From Pseudarthrobacter sp. NBSH8 (GTDB taxonomy: Bacteria > Actinomycetota > Actinomycetes > Actinomycetales > Micrococcaceae), in assembly GCF_014217545.1 (NCBI RefSeq), contig NZ_CP043178.1:62001-126000 (forward strand): DNA of 64,000 nt, written 5' to 3'. A program made the translations under genes and the position numbers. The notes under the pieces are model-generated. The model was not told where the DNA came from and did not search any database. It was given only the letters and a program-made list of their open reading frames with translations. This document shows, one piece after another, positions 9,481 to 17,882 of this stretch (position 1 is its first letter; every line of letters starts with the position of its first letter).

Positions 9481-10689
9481 GTGAAAACAGAATCTAACTT
9501 CCGACTATCCGACCCGAGGGATGTCGTCATTATCGGCGCAGCACGCACCGCTCAGGGACGACTGCTGGGCCAATTGGCACCACTTTCCGCCGTCGAACTG
9601 GGCGGAGCGGCCATCGCTGGCGCCCTCTCACGGGCCAGCGTCCCGGCAGATACCGTCGATGCCGTCATCATGGGCCAAGTTCTCCAGTCAGGGACCGGAC
9701 AAAACCCGGCCCGGCAGAGCGCGGTCGCCGCGGGAATTCCCCTGAGCGCACCCGCCGTGACAGTGAACAAAGTGTGCCTCTCGGGACTGTCGGCCATAAT
9801 CGAGGCCGCCCGAATGCTACGCCTTGGCGACGCAGCCGTAGTCGTCGCCGGCGGCCAGGAATCGATGAGCCAAGCCCCCCGCCTAGTCGCAGGCACCCGG
9901 ACCGGGAATGCGTACGGAGCGCTCACTCTGGTGGACGCAGCCGCCCAGGACGGCTTAACAGACGCATTCGACCACGAGGCCATGGGCCTGGCCACTGACC
10001 GCGCCAACTCGGCATTGGGCATTTCGCGGGCAACCCAAGACGCCGTCGCCGTCACCTCCCACTTGCGGGCAGCCGCAGCCCAAGATTCAGGAGTGTGGGC
10101 CCAGGAAATCATCCCTGTGAAGGTGCCCACACGAAAGGGCGTCCTCGAAATCACCGAGGATGAAGGCATCCGCCCCGATGCTTCACAGGAGTCGCTGGCC
10201 CGTCTGCGCCCCGCCTTCTCCCCGGATGGGACGGTGACTGCGGGCAACGCCTCACCTTTGACCGATGGCGCCGCGGCAGTTGTACTGACCACCCGGGAGA
10301 CCGCCCAGAGGCATGGGTGGGATGTCCTCGCAGTCCTTCGGGCCCACGGACAAATCGCCGGGCCTGACACATCCCTGCCGGACAAGCCCGCCAAAGCGAT
10401 CCGCGCCGCCCTGTTGCGCGAAGGCTGGACAGCCGAAGAACTCGACCTGATCGAGATCAATGAAGCCTTCGCCTCAGTTGCATCGCATTCCAGGGAACTG
10501 CTCGGCGTGTCCGAGGACCGGATCAACATACACGGCGGCGCAGTTGCCATCGGACACCCAATCGGTGCTTCAGGAGCCCGGCTGGTTGTCACTGCCGTGC
10601 ACGAACTCATCCGCCGCGAAACGGGCCGGGCCGCCGTTGCACTATGTGGAGGCGGGGGCCAGGGCGACGCCCTGCTCCTGGAACGCTGA
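9481..10689 (+). CDS. Acetyl-CoA acetyltransferase (thiolase)
   Basis: This thiolase should cleave acetoacetyl-CoA to two acetyl-CoA, the last step of the pathway encoded by this operon. The GTG at 9481 is chosen as start because GGAG lies eight bases upstream and the protein then begins like other thiolases; an ATG at 9400 would add 27 unrelated residues. The 402-residue protein has the nucleophilic Cys99 in NKVCLSGLSA, the active-site His359 in AIGHPIGASGAR, and Cys389 in CGGGGQGDA. All catalytic residues are in place. The gene follows the dehydrogenase by 82 bp and overlaps the next small gene (TGATG). Confidence 0.9.
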   Translation: MKTESNFRLSDPRDVVIIGAARTAQGRLLGQLAPLSAVELGGAAIAGALSRASVPADTVDAVIMGQVLQSGTGQNPARQSAVAAGIPLSAPAVTVNKVCLSGLSAIIEAARMLRLGDAAVVVAGGQESMSQAPRLVAGTRTGNAYGALTLVDAAAQDGLTDAFDHEAMGLATDRANSALGISRATQDAVAVTSHLRAAAAQDSGVWAQEIIPVKVPTRKGVLEITEDEGIRPDASQESLARLRPAFSPDGTVTAGNASPLTDGAAAVVLTTRETAQRHGWDVLAVLRAHGQIAGPDTSLPDKPAKAIRAALLREGWTAEELDLIEINEAFASVASHSRELLGVSEDRINIHGGAVAIGHPIGASGARLVVTAVHELIRRETGRAAVALCGGGGQGDALLLER

Positions 10690-10906
10690 TGTTCGAGCAG
10701 TGGCACACCGCTACACACCTCCGCCGAACAGTAGATTGGCAGGACCATGTGGGCGACATCCTAGAGATCCGCTCCAACGACCGCGTTGTTCGCCGGGGGA
10801 TCGTCGAAGAAGAAATGCCGGACGGTTCAGGCTATGGTTGGCAGCCGATGCCGCTGACCGCCGGGAGTACTTCTACAAAGATCTCGGCTGCGAGCTTTGG
10901 ATCTAG
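10689..10906 (+). pseudogene. Small unknown protein with probable frameshift
   Basis: The ATG at 10689 overlaps the thiolase stop. The first 45 or so residues (MFEQWHTATHLRRTVDW and on) read in one frame. The stretch ending LAADAADRREYFYKDLGCEL reads in the +1 frame and stops at 10906, with the change between about 10821 and 10831. Read uninterrupted, the first frame would give 87 residues ending at 10952 with a low-complexity tail. The two-frame reading gives a compact protein of about 72 residues that looks more natural. I do not recognise the family with certainty. It would be the last gene of the glutarate-type operon. Confidence 0.45.
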
Positions 10907-10952
10907 TCCAGGGGAGACTGTCATCGACTGGCTGAGGAGCAGCGCTCCGTGA

Positions 10953-12025
10953 AACATCACCTCCGCACACTCCACCGGCGCACCCCTACGTGCTCATCGC
11001 CGAACGCGGCGTGGAGACACTGGTCGGTGCAACCGTAGGGGTCAAGGTCCTCATCATCTTCTCCGGACACGACGGCCACGACATATAGTTGCCAGCAGGG
11101 GAGACGGATCACCCCGCTCAGCGTCCGCTCCTACTGAGATCAAACCCAGCTTCCGGCGATGTGACACGGCGCTGAAGGCTGGTTCTGCATGCACTCCCCA
11201 CAAGAGCGGCGAACCAACACCGTCGTTGCTGTTGATTGATGCAGAATCGAAGTGATTGGCATCTGAGATTTCTCTTGCCGGCCGCGGGAATGCGCCCGGC
11301 TCGACACGCCTCTTGAGTCCGGCGCAGTTCTACTATCGGTTCTGACTGCCGTATGAGACCCTGTGCGTCGATTCAACTGACCGCCGGTCGGCGTGCTCCT
11401 GCTGACGTGCTGAGCTTACCCACCCGGACTGCTGGACACCGGCAACCGACGGGGAAGTTCCAACCACTTCTTCAGGGGACCCGAGGCGCCGGGAGGTGTT
11501 CTTGCTCTGAACGAGGATCCTGCTTTTCATGAGCTTTGCTCTTCTCAAAATTTGTAAACGAAAGGGGCAACTGCAAGACGTTGAACGTCAGGAGTAAGTG
11601 CTTCGGGAGTTCGCTTTTATCGACGGTGATACGAAGCGAACGAGCGTCCATACAGTCTGGGAGCCGTGCAGCGGTGGCATAACTTCTCCTTGCTGCAGGT
11701 AACGTACGGGCAAAGGAGCACCCTCGGGTCCCCACCAGCCACTACAAGGCGCGTGGTGCCCTGTTCTTGCGTTGATAGTCGAACTGTTCGAGTGGTTCAC
11801 CTGAAGCTGCAGCACGGATGCCCCTTTTTTCGGCGTGGTCCTGACAATGAAGGCCTGTACATGAATGCCGCTTGGAGAATCAGGCTGTCCCATGATCGTA
11901 GGGACGCCCCACACGCGAGTCACCGTACACTTCGTCAAGACTTCCGCTTTTATCTGTACTGATCGCCGAAACAGCTGGTCTTCGCCTTCCCGGGCCTTGA
12001 TACAGTCCCTTTATGGAGGGTTGAG
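10953..12025. other. About 1.1 kb without a recognisable intact gene
   Basis: All frames are interrupted often and no reading has convincing codon use. At 10988-11088 the plus strand reads HPYVLIAERGVETLVG and a hydrophobic stretch before a TAG at 11086, faintly like a piece of an FUSC-type membrane protein; this is weak. A perfect 6+1+6 inverted repeat (GACGTT-G-AACGTC) lies at 11577-11589. The base composition around 11500-11600 is less GC-rich than the operons on either side. It may be remnant or acquired DNA. Confidence 0.35.
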
Positions 12026-12076
12026 ATGACCCGGACAAGTCCATCCAGTCCAGAAGTAACTGCGTGCAAATTTTAG
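12026..12076 (+). CDS. Possible 16-residue leader peptide ORF
   Basis: ATG at 12026 is preceded by GGAGG at a good distance (TATGGAGGGTTGAG) and followed by 15 more codons ending in TAG at 12074. The peptide is MTRTSPSSPEVTACKF. A GC-rich hairpin starts four bases after the stop, and the frameshifted amidohydrolase follows 235 bp further on. It may be an upstream leader peptide or the stump of an interrupted gene. Confidence 0.3.
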   Translation: MTRTSPSSPEVTACKF

Positions 12077-12079
12077 AGG

Positions 12080-12099
12080 CCCGGGTTCCCGCGCCCGGG
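12080..12099. terminator. GC-rich hairpin after the short ORF
   Basis: CCCGGG, an 8-nt loop and CCCGGG form a perfect 6-bp stem directly behind the short ORF at 12026-12076. No T-run follows, so it is at most a weak intrinsic terminator or an attenuator-like structure. Confidence 0.3.
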
Positions 12100-12310
12100 G
12101 ATACCTAAACAAAGTAATGAAAACGCTCAGCTTCCTCCGGTAAGTACCTCCTGCCCACCAACGCCTGACCCGTGGTACTGCCCTCACAGGTATAGGCTCA
12201 GGAACGACTATGGCCGCCACTTCAGCGAGCCCACTTAGAAGTCGGATGATCGGACCTTCCCGAGGCAGCCAGGGCCGACTCGTTTATGTCCTGCTAAGCA
12301 GGCGATACTC

Positions 12311-13544
12311 ATGGAACCAGGAGGCACAGCAACCGTTATGGCAAGTGTGCGCACCGCCCTCGCGGAGGGCGTCAAGGAGTGGAAACCGCGGGTTCAGGCC
12401 ATGGCCCACGAAATTCATTCCAACCCCGAGGTGGCCTTCGAGGAGGTCCGCTCGTCGGAGGCAGCAGCGGCGCTCCTGGCTGAAGGCCACAGTTGAGCGG
12501 GGCACTGGTGGTCTTCCGACAGCTTTTACAGCTACCGCCGGAAGCGGTGCCTTAAAGGTGGCACTGTGCGTGGAATACGACGCGCTTCCAAACATTGGAC
12601 ATGCGTGCGGGCACAACCTTATTGCTGGCGCGTCAGTCGCCGCTGCCCTTGCCCTGAGACCCTATGTAGACGAGCTCGGCATCACACTGAAGGCCATTGG
12701 AACCCCTCCTGAGGAAAACGGTGGCGGCAAGGCGCTTCTTCTTGAACGTGGGGCGTTTGACGGTATCAGCCTCGCCCTGATGGTTCACCCTGTCCAGGAT
12801 GGGGTGACCTATAACCCGGCAGGTACCAGCGCCCAGGCGATGGGCAGGTACAAGGCGACGTTCGTTGGGAGGGCCGCCCATGCGGCAGCAGCCCCCCACC
12901 TGGGCGTAAACGCTGCAGATGCAGCTGTGCTGAGCCAAGTCGCCGTAGGGTTACTGCGTCAGCAGATACCTGGAGACCACCGAATAGCTCTATTTGTCGC
13001 TGAGGCGGGGCACGCCACGAACATCATCCCGGAACGGGCGGTAGTCGAGTTTGAGTGCCGGGCATTCACTTTGAGGGAATATGAAGCCCTGCTTGAGCGC
13101 GTCCGCGGCTGTTTTGAAGGGGCCGCCCTGGCCACCGGAACAACGCTGATCATTGAGGCGACAGAACCCGCATATGAGCCGTTACTCCAAGACAACGCCC
13201 TGGCTGCACACTGGACTGACGCGATGTTCACGTTCGGCAAGGACACATCTACGTCCGGCGACATGAGTGGTGGGTCAACTGATATGGGCAACGTCTCCCA
13301 GGAAATTCCAACCCTGCATCCCTGGCTGAGTATCCCCGGGGCGAATGTACCAATCCACTCACACGAGTTCGCAGTATTTGCCGATTCCCCTGAGGCGTAC
13401 AGCGTGATGTTCGAGGCAGCAACCGCCCTGGCTTGGACAATCGCCGGCGCAGCAACGACCCCCGCCGAAAGAGAACGCTTTATTAAAGCGGCATACCGCC
13501 GCCAGACCGTCACCGCGAAGGTACCCCATGAGTACCAGCACTAA
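12311..13544 (+). pseudogene. M20 family amidohydrolase (AbgB-like), frameshifted near the N-terminus
   Basis: M20 metallopeptidases and amidohydrolases cleave N-acyl or peptide-like amides with two zinc ions. The start is ATG 12311 or ATG 12338. The first frame reads VKEWKPRVQAMAHEIHSNPE and stops at a TGA at 12494. The rest of the protein, from VERGTGGLPTAF to the end at 13544, is in another frame. One base appears to be missing at about 12488-12494. Family motifs in the second frame: DALPNIGHACGHN (metal ligand His), PPEENGGGK (catalytic Glu pair), and a late IHSHEFA His. The corrected length of about 402 residues matches the AbgB subfamily. The body is otherwise undamaged, so the lesion is either recent or a read error. 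Confidence 0.78.
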
Positions 13545-14225
13545 ATCGCGCGGAGACAAAGTTTGTGTCCGGCTGACCGCGAGTGTTTGTCTAGCGTTGG
13601 ATTCGGCTTGATACTAGGTGATTTTCCTTCGAATGTGATGACGACGGCCTTCAAGGCAGGCTTCCAACGGTACCCGTCGTGCCCTGCCTTTTGTCTGTGT
13701 GGTCAATGGCCAGATAAGGGCATTCCGGACCGCCATCCCAGTCGGGAAGTATCACTCTGACCCTGACCGCGCGCCGGGCGGGACGTTGACGGATTTTGAC
13801 GGCGTTGGTGCTTCAGATAGTGCGCCGGATGTCGACGACACAGTCCCGGACATGCAAAGCGGGCGACAAGAGGTTTGTGACACGAGCGACCACGATGCCC
13901 TTCGGAGGGGGCATGACCTGGGCTGAGCTCAAGGAAGGCCACGGCGAAGGCCCGCTGTGTGTAACGAGCGGTGGCACCGGGTTGGACATACGACGTAGGA
14001 GGCGGTTCAAGCTGCCACTGCAGGTTTTCCGGCAACTGGACAACGTCTGGGTCCCGGGCCCAGGCACCGGATTGGTTTACGGAGCGATTACCCATAAGGC
14101 AAGTCTTGGCCGGTTCATCGTTCACCGGGCTCAGGTCTATGGCCTGCCTCCCGAGGTGCTGGATCGGCTTCTCTGCGGAATTGTGGGTCTTCTCTAAGAG
14201 CTTGGACGATAACAGAGGCGTGGGC
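13545..14225. other. 680 bp without a recognisable gene
   Basis: A 133-codon open frame exists at 13796-14197 on the plus strand, but its translation (basic, Arg- and Gly-rich, no recognisable motif) does not look like a real protein and has no good ribosome-binding site. On the minus strand near 13620-13700 the reading GHDGYRWKPALKAVV is suggestive of a protein fragment, but I cannot assign it. Confidence 0.3.
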
Positions 14226-14259
14226 GAACTCCACCGGACAACTTTGTCCGATGGAGTTC
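14226..14259. terminator. 16-bp hairpin terminator downstream of the NCS1 permease
   Basis: GAACTCCA-C-CGGACAA and TTGTCCG-A-TGGAGTTC form a 16-bp stem with one mismatch and a 2-nt loop, 26 bp past the stop of the minus-strand permease gene. Its place at the end of the hyu operon suggests transcription termination. There is no clear T-run. Confidence 0.55.
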
Positions 14260-14284
14260 GGCCGCACGTGCTAGCGATTTGGCT

Positions 14285-15643
14285 TCAGCTGGTGGGATGC
14301 GAAATGGCAGGATCCAATTCTTCATCGGCTGGGTCAATCGTATCTACGGAATTGATTAGACGCGGCGGGGAGAATTTATAGGCACCGTAATAGACGCCTG
14401 CAGCCAAGGCCATGGTGATCAAAGGCGTAAGCTGGGAGATTACGGGCCACGCTGTTTGTTCAGTGAGTGCAATTCCGGTTGCTGAAGCGAATACCCAGGC
14501 GATTGCTCCGGGGCTGACCGCTTTGAGATTTCCAGGGCGGATATCAGGGACAAGATCTTGCGTTTTCCAGTTCAGTGCAATAAATACCAGTGCGATGGCA
14601 ACCCAGGCGGTTACAAATACGCCTTGCCAGGCCAGGGCCTTGAGAAGGTAACTCAGAACATCGGTGAGCATGAGCAAAAAGGCCAGAGCGCCGCAGACGA
14701 TAACCCATACATAGCGGGGCAGGTTGAGTCTAAATACCCGACTGGCAAATGCCGAGAGGTTTTCGGATGCCAGGAAGTAGTTGGCGGTATTGATGCGGGT
14801 CTGTGAGATAAGGATGACGAGCAGGCCGACCAGTCCGAGCGATGAGATAAACGCTTGGACGACCCCGGTTTCTGAGGCTTCAATTCGCCATGCGCTCATG
14901 ATGTATATGCCGACCAGCCCGTTGAGCCCGAACGTGAATGCGTAGAAGACCCATCCAAATGTCACCGTACCGAGGAATTTTTCGTCTTGTTGTCGACCCA
15001 GCCGGGCATAGTCAAAGGTGTACATCATCATGATGTAGACGCCCATGTAGATAAGGTACGAAGTGAGCCAGCCGGGCAGGGCCGATGAGACGGCGGCCTG
15101 GCCAATCCAGTCTGTGGGTACTCCCCGGATGAGAGTAGCGGCGACGACCACCGCAATCAGGCCGGCAACATAGAGCGGGAGCAGGACACCGTTGAGTTTG
15201 TCCAGCCAGTTCTGTACGCCCCCCAGGGCCAGGGGAATGGCGTAGAGCACCACGATGCCATACCAAACGACCATGCTGCCGCCGAAGTACTCGTGGAATG
15301 CGACGGCGATAATGGATCCTTCGAACACTGCGTAGTAGATGGCCGTGGCTGCAAAGATCAGAGATGCCAGGGCGGAGCCGACCAGTCCGAAGAGTGTGCG
15401 GGAGAAGAGGCTGACTGTGAGTCCTGTCCGAGCCGCGTAGCGCGACAGAACCGTGTTGATGGCACCGTAGGTGACAATGGTGAGCGCCATTCCGATCAGG
15501 GTGTTCACGACACCGACTGCTCCTGCTGAGGCCACAGCTACGTAGATCCAGAACATGGCGGAGAATACCGCCCACCAAGCCATAGTGAGTGACCATTTTC
15601 CGGCACGCTCAGTGGCGGGTAGAACGTAATTTGAGTACGACAA
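14285..15643 (-). CDS. NCS1 family permease (cytosine/hydantoin type)
   Basis: NCS1 transporters import nucleobases, hydantoins or allantoin with Na+ or H+. From the proposed TTG start at 15643 (AAAGG seven bases upstream) the protein has 452 residues with about twelve hydrophobic segments, starting SYSNYVLPATERAGKWSL. The open frame continues upstream to 15811, but that part is basic and unlike the family. The gene lies 230 bp downstream of hyuB on the same strand, so the substrate is likely a cyclic amide such as a hydantoin or 5-oxoproline; the Mhp1 hydantoin carrier belongs to this family. The substrate is inference. Confidence 0.85.
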   Translation of the reverse strand: MSYSNYVLPATERAGKWSLTMAWWAVFSAMFWIYVAVASAGAVGVVNTLIGMALTIVTYGAINTVLSRYAARTGLTVSLFSRTLFGLVGSALASLIFAATAIYYAVFEGSIIAVAFHEYFGGSMVVWYGIVVLYAIPLALGGVQNWLDKLNGVLLPLYVAGLIAVVVAATLIRGVPTDWIGQAAVSSALPGWLTSYLIYMGVYIMMMYTFDYARLGRQQDEKFLGTVTFGWVFYAFTFGLNGLVGIYIMSAWRIEASETGVVQAFISSLGLVGLLVILISQTRINTANYFLASENLSAFASRVFRLNLPRYVWVIVCGALAFLLMLTDVLSYLLKALAWQGVFVTAWVAIALVFIALNWKTQDLVPDIRPGNLKAVSPGAIAWVFASATGIALTEQTAWPVISQLTPLITMALAAGVYYGAYKFSPPRLINSVDTIDPADEELDPAISHPTS

Positions 15644-15873
15644 TTTTGCACCTTTCAAGTCTTTGAAGAAGCCAGGGAGGGGGATGCTTGGCCGGAGATC
15701 GTTTCGAGAGGAGCCGCCATGGCTCCTCCGGGTTCGTGCCGGCGTTAGCTCCCTGCCAAATTGAGTTGCTTCCCTCACCGTGGTCACGGATCTGTCGCGA
15801 TTGCAGGGCAATGACGATGCCGGGTCCGCCGACGCGATCAGCGCCGGCGGACCCGGTGTTGGTCAGAATGCGC

Positions 15874-17880
15874 TTAGTGCCAGTGGGCCGACGAACGCTT
15901 TTCCATGCTCTTGCGGAACTCTGAGGTGGTCTCCGGGAACAGTTCCCCGGTGCCCCAGTCCAGGATGACGCCGTGGCGGCGGATCACGTCGAGCATGTCC
16001 ATCTCTCCGGCGCGGTACTTCTCCGCCACGGCGACCGGATCGGCGGTCAGCCACCCTAGGCGGTCGCCACGGATCTGCTGGCGCAGCTCGAGGCTGGCTG
16101 CTTGATCGATCTCAAACTGGTCCAGTTCGCGATCGATTTCGCGGATGATGACGCCGTAGTCCTTCGCTGCGCGTTCGATCGACACGTACTCGTCGATGAC
16201 GTCTTCGAGGACTTCGTCGAAGGGGCGTTCCAGGGGATCGCCGTAGCCGCCCCCACCAGCGGACGGGCGGGTAAACGAGTCCCCGGAGTGCAGCGGAACG
16301 GCGGAGAAGTTGGAACCGAGGAACTTTTCCTGATCGGTTCCCTTGTTCATCCAGACACCGTGCGGGATGGACGGCAGGCCGCCTTCGATGCCCCAGGTGA
16401 TGGAGCGTGCACGGTCGCAGCAGTAGCTCATCACGGTCTTCGTCGCGTCGACCAGGGTGCCGCCCTTTTCGATGCCGAGGCCACCGCGGAATCGTCCGGG
16501 TCCGCCGGAGTCGGTACCGATCTGGTGCACGGTGGTCAGGACCGGCGACAGCCGCTCCTGGCCTTCGATGGGCTGGACGGCCAAACCGGGTCCGAAGACC
16601 GGGGCGGTGGCGCTGGCTCCGTCTTTGGAGGCTCGTCCGCCCCAGCCGCCGGCCATCCAGTCGTACCACATGAAGTAGGGGTTATCGTCGGTGCGGCCGT
16701 CGCGGCCACCGACCAGGAGGTACTCGAGGTTGAAGGCGCAGGCCATGGCGCGTTCGGGCATGATCTGGGACCAGAGCTCGAAGATTCCGTTCATGAGCTT
16801 TTCGTAGGGACCGGAGCAGAACCCGGTGACCGCGTAGGGCCACCCGGCATTGACCACGGTGCCCTCGGGGCCGATTTCCGCATCGACGGCGGCGTAGAAG
16901 CCGGAGTTCAGCGGAACGTCCGGGAAGAACGTCTTGGTGCCGGCGTAGATGGCCGAGTGGGTTGTGCCGTAACCGGAGTTAAGGAAGGTTTCGACGGCGG
17001 GCGCGGAACCGGTCAGGTCGTAGTGGATGCCCTTGCCGTCCAGTGTCAGCTTGATTTTGATGGGCACCAGGCCCTCGCCCTTGCCCGGGTCGAAGTCGAT
17101 GTAATCGGTGGTCTCCCACACTCCCTGCGGCAGGGATTCCAGGCGGCGCAGGACGATCCGTTCAACGTAGTCCTGCGTTTCCTGCATCGCGGCGACGACC
17201 GTCGATTTGGAGTATTTGTCCACCAGGCGGAGGACTTCACGCTCGCACACGGCGGTCGCTTCTGACTGGGCCTGGAGGTCACCCATCGCCTGGCGCGGTG
17301 CCCGGGTGTTCGACACCAGGAGCTGGGCGACGTCGTGAAGGAAGACACCCTTGCTCCAGATCCGCACGGGAGTGATCCGCAGGCCTTCGCCGAAATGTTC
17401 CTTGGCGTTGACATCGAATGAACCCGGAACGTTGCCGCCAATGTCAGCCCAGTGGCCCTTGTTCTGGGCGAAGGCGATCACCTCACCGTCGGAGAAGATC
17501 GGTCGAATGAAGCTAACGTCGTTGAAGTGTGTGCCGCCCCGGTACGGGTCGTTGATGGCAAACACGTCCCCCGGATGAATGTCTTTGCCGAATTCTTCGA
17601 TGACGGCCTTGCACTGGAAGTGCAGGGTACCGACGTGGACGGCAATGTCGCCGCTGCCCTGCATGACGGTGTTTCCGTTCGCGTCACAGAGAGCGGAGGA
17701 GAAGTCGCGGGAGTAAATAACAAAGGAATAGCAGGTTCGGAGAATCTGCTCGCTCATCAGGTCGACGCTGGTGACGAAGGCGTTTTTCAGCACCTCGAAC
17801 GTTACGGGGTCAAGGCCTGATGCTTGCCGTGCATCGGTGTGGGCGACATGGAGATCTGGAATGGTGATCACGTCGGTCAT
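15874..17880 (-). CDS. hyuB: Hydantoinase B / 5-oxoprolinase family protein
   Basis: HyuB is the partner of HyuA in ATP-dependent opening of cyclic amides (N-methylhydantoin, hydantoins, 5-oxoproline). The ATG at 17880 follows AGGAAG; the hyuA stop is two bases upstream. The 668-residue protein begins around GLDPVTFEVLKNAF and contains the family stretches SGDIAVHVGTLHF, NDPYRGGTHFNDV and PSAGGGGYGDPLERP. It ends with a His-containing tail. The length exceeds many HyuB proteins (about 520-590), the extra part being C-terminal after GGGYGDP. Operon order is hyuA, hyuB, permease. The true substrate cannot be read from sequence. Confidence 0.9.
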   Translation of the reverse strand: MTDVITIPDLHVAHTDARQASGLDPVTFEVLKNAFVTSVDLMSEQILRTCYSFVIYSRDFSSALCDANGNTVMQGSGDIAVHVGTLHFQCKAVIEEFGKDIHPGDVFAINDPYRGGTHFNDVSFIRPIFSDGEVIAFAQNKGHWADIGGNVPGSFDVNAKEHFGEGLRITPVRIWSKGVFLHDVAQLLVSNTRAPRQAMGDLQAQSEATAVCEREVLRLVDKYSKSTVVAAMQETQDYVERIVLRRLESLPQGVWETTDYIDFDPGKGEGLVPIKIKLTLDGKGIHYDLTGSAPAVETFLNSGYGTTHSAIYAGTKTFFPDVPLNSGFYAAVDAEIGPEGTVVNAGWPYAVTGFCSGPYEKLMNGIFELWSQIMPERAMACAFNLEYLLVGGRDGRTDDNPYFMWYDWMAGGWGGRASKDGASATAPVFGPGLAVQPIEGQERLSPVLTTVHQIGTDSGGPGRFRGGLGIEKGGTLVDATKTVMSYCCDRARSITWGIEGGLPSIPHGVWMNKGTDQEKFLGSNFSAVPLHSGDSFTRPSAGGGGYGDPLERPFDEVLEDVIDEYVSIERAAKDYGVIIREIDRELDQFEIDQAASLELRQQIRGDRLGWLTADPVAVAEKYRAGEMDMLDVIRRHGVILDWGTGELFPETTSEFRKSMEKRSSAHWH

Positions 17881-17882
17881 GA

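Noticed and set aside
12210..12500. Upstream ATG at 12210 as start of the M20 amidohydrolase
   Set aside because: The residues encoded before about 12493 in that frame are Arg/Ser-rich and unlike the family; the true N-terminus is in another frame.
13796..14197. 133-codon open frame as a gene
   Set aside because: No ribosome-binding site, unnatural composition and no recognisable motif.
15643..15811. N-terminal extension of the NCS1 permease up to 15811
   Set aside because: The added residues are basic and low in similarity to the family; the TTG at 15643 has a well-placed ribosome-binding site.
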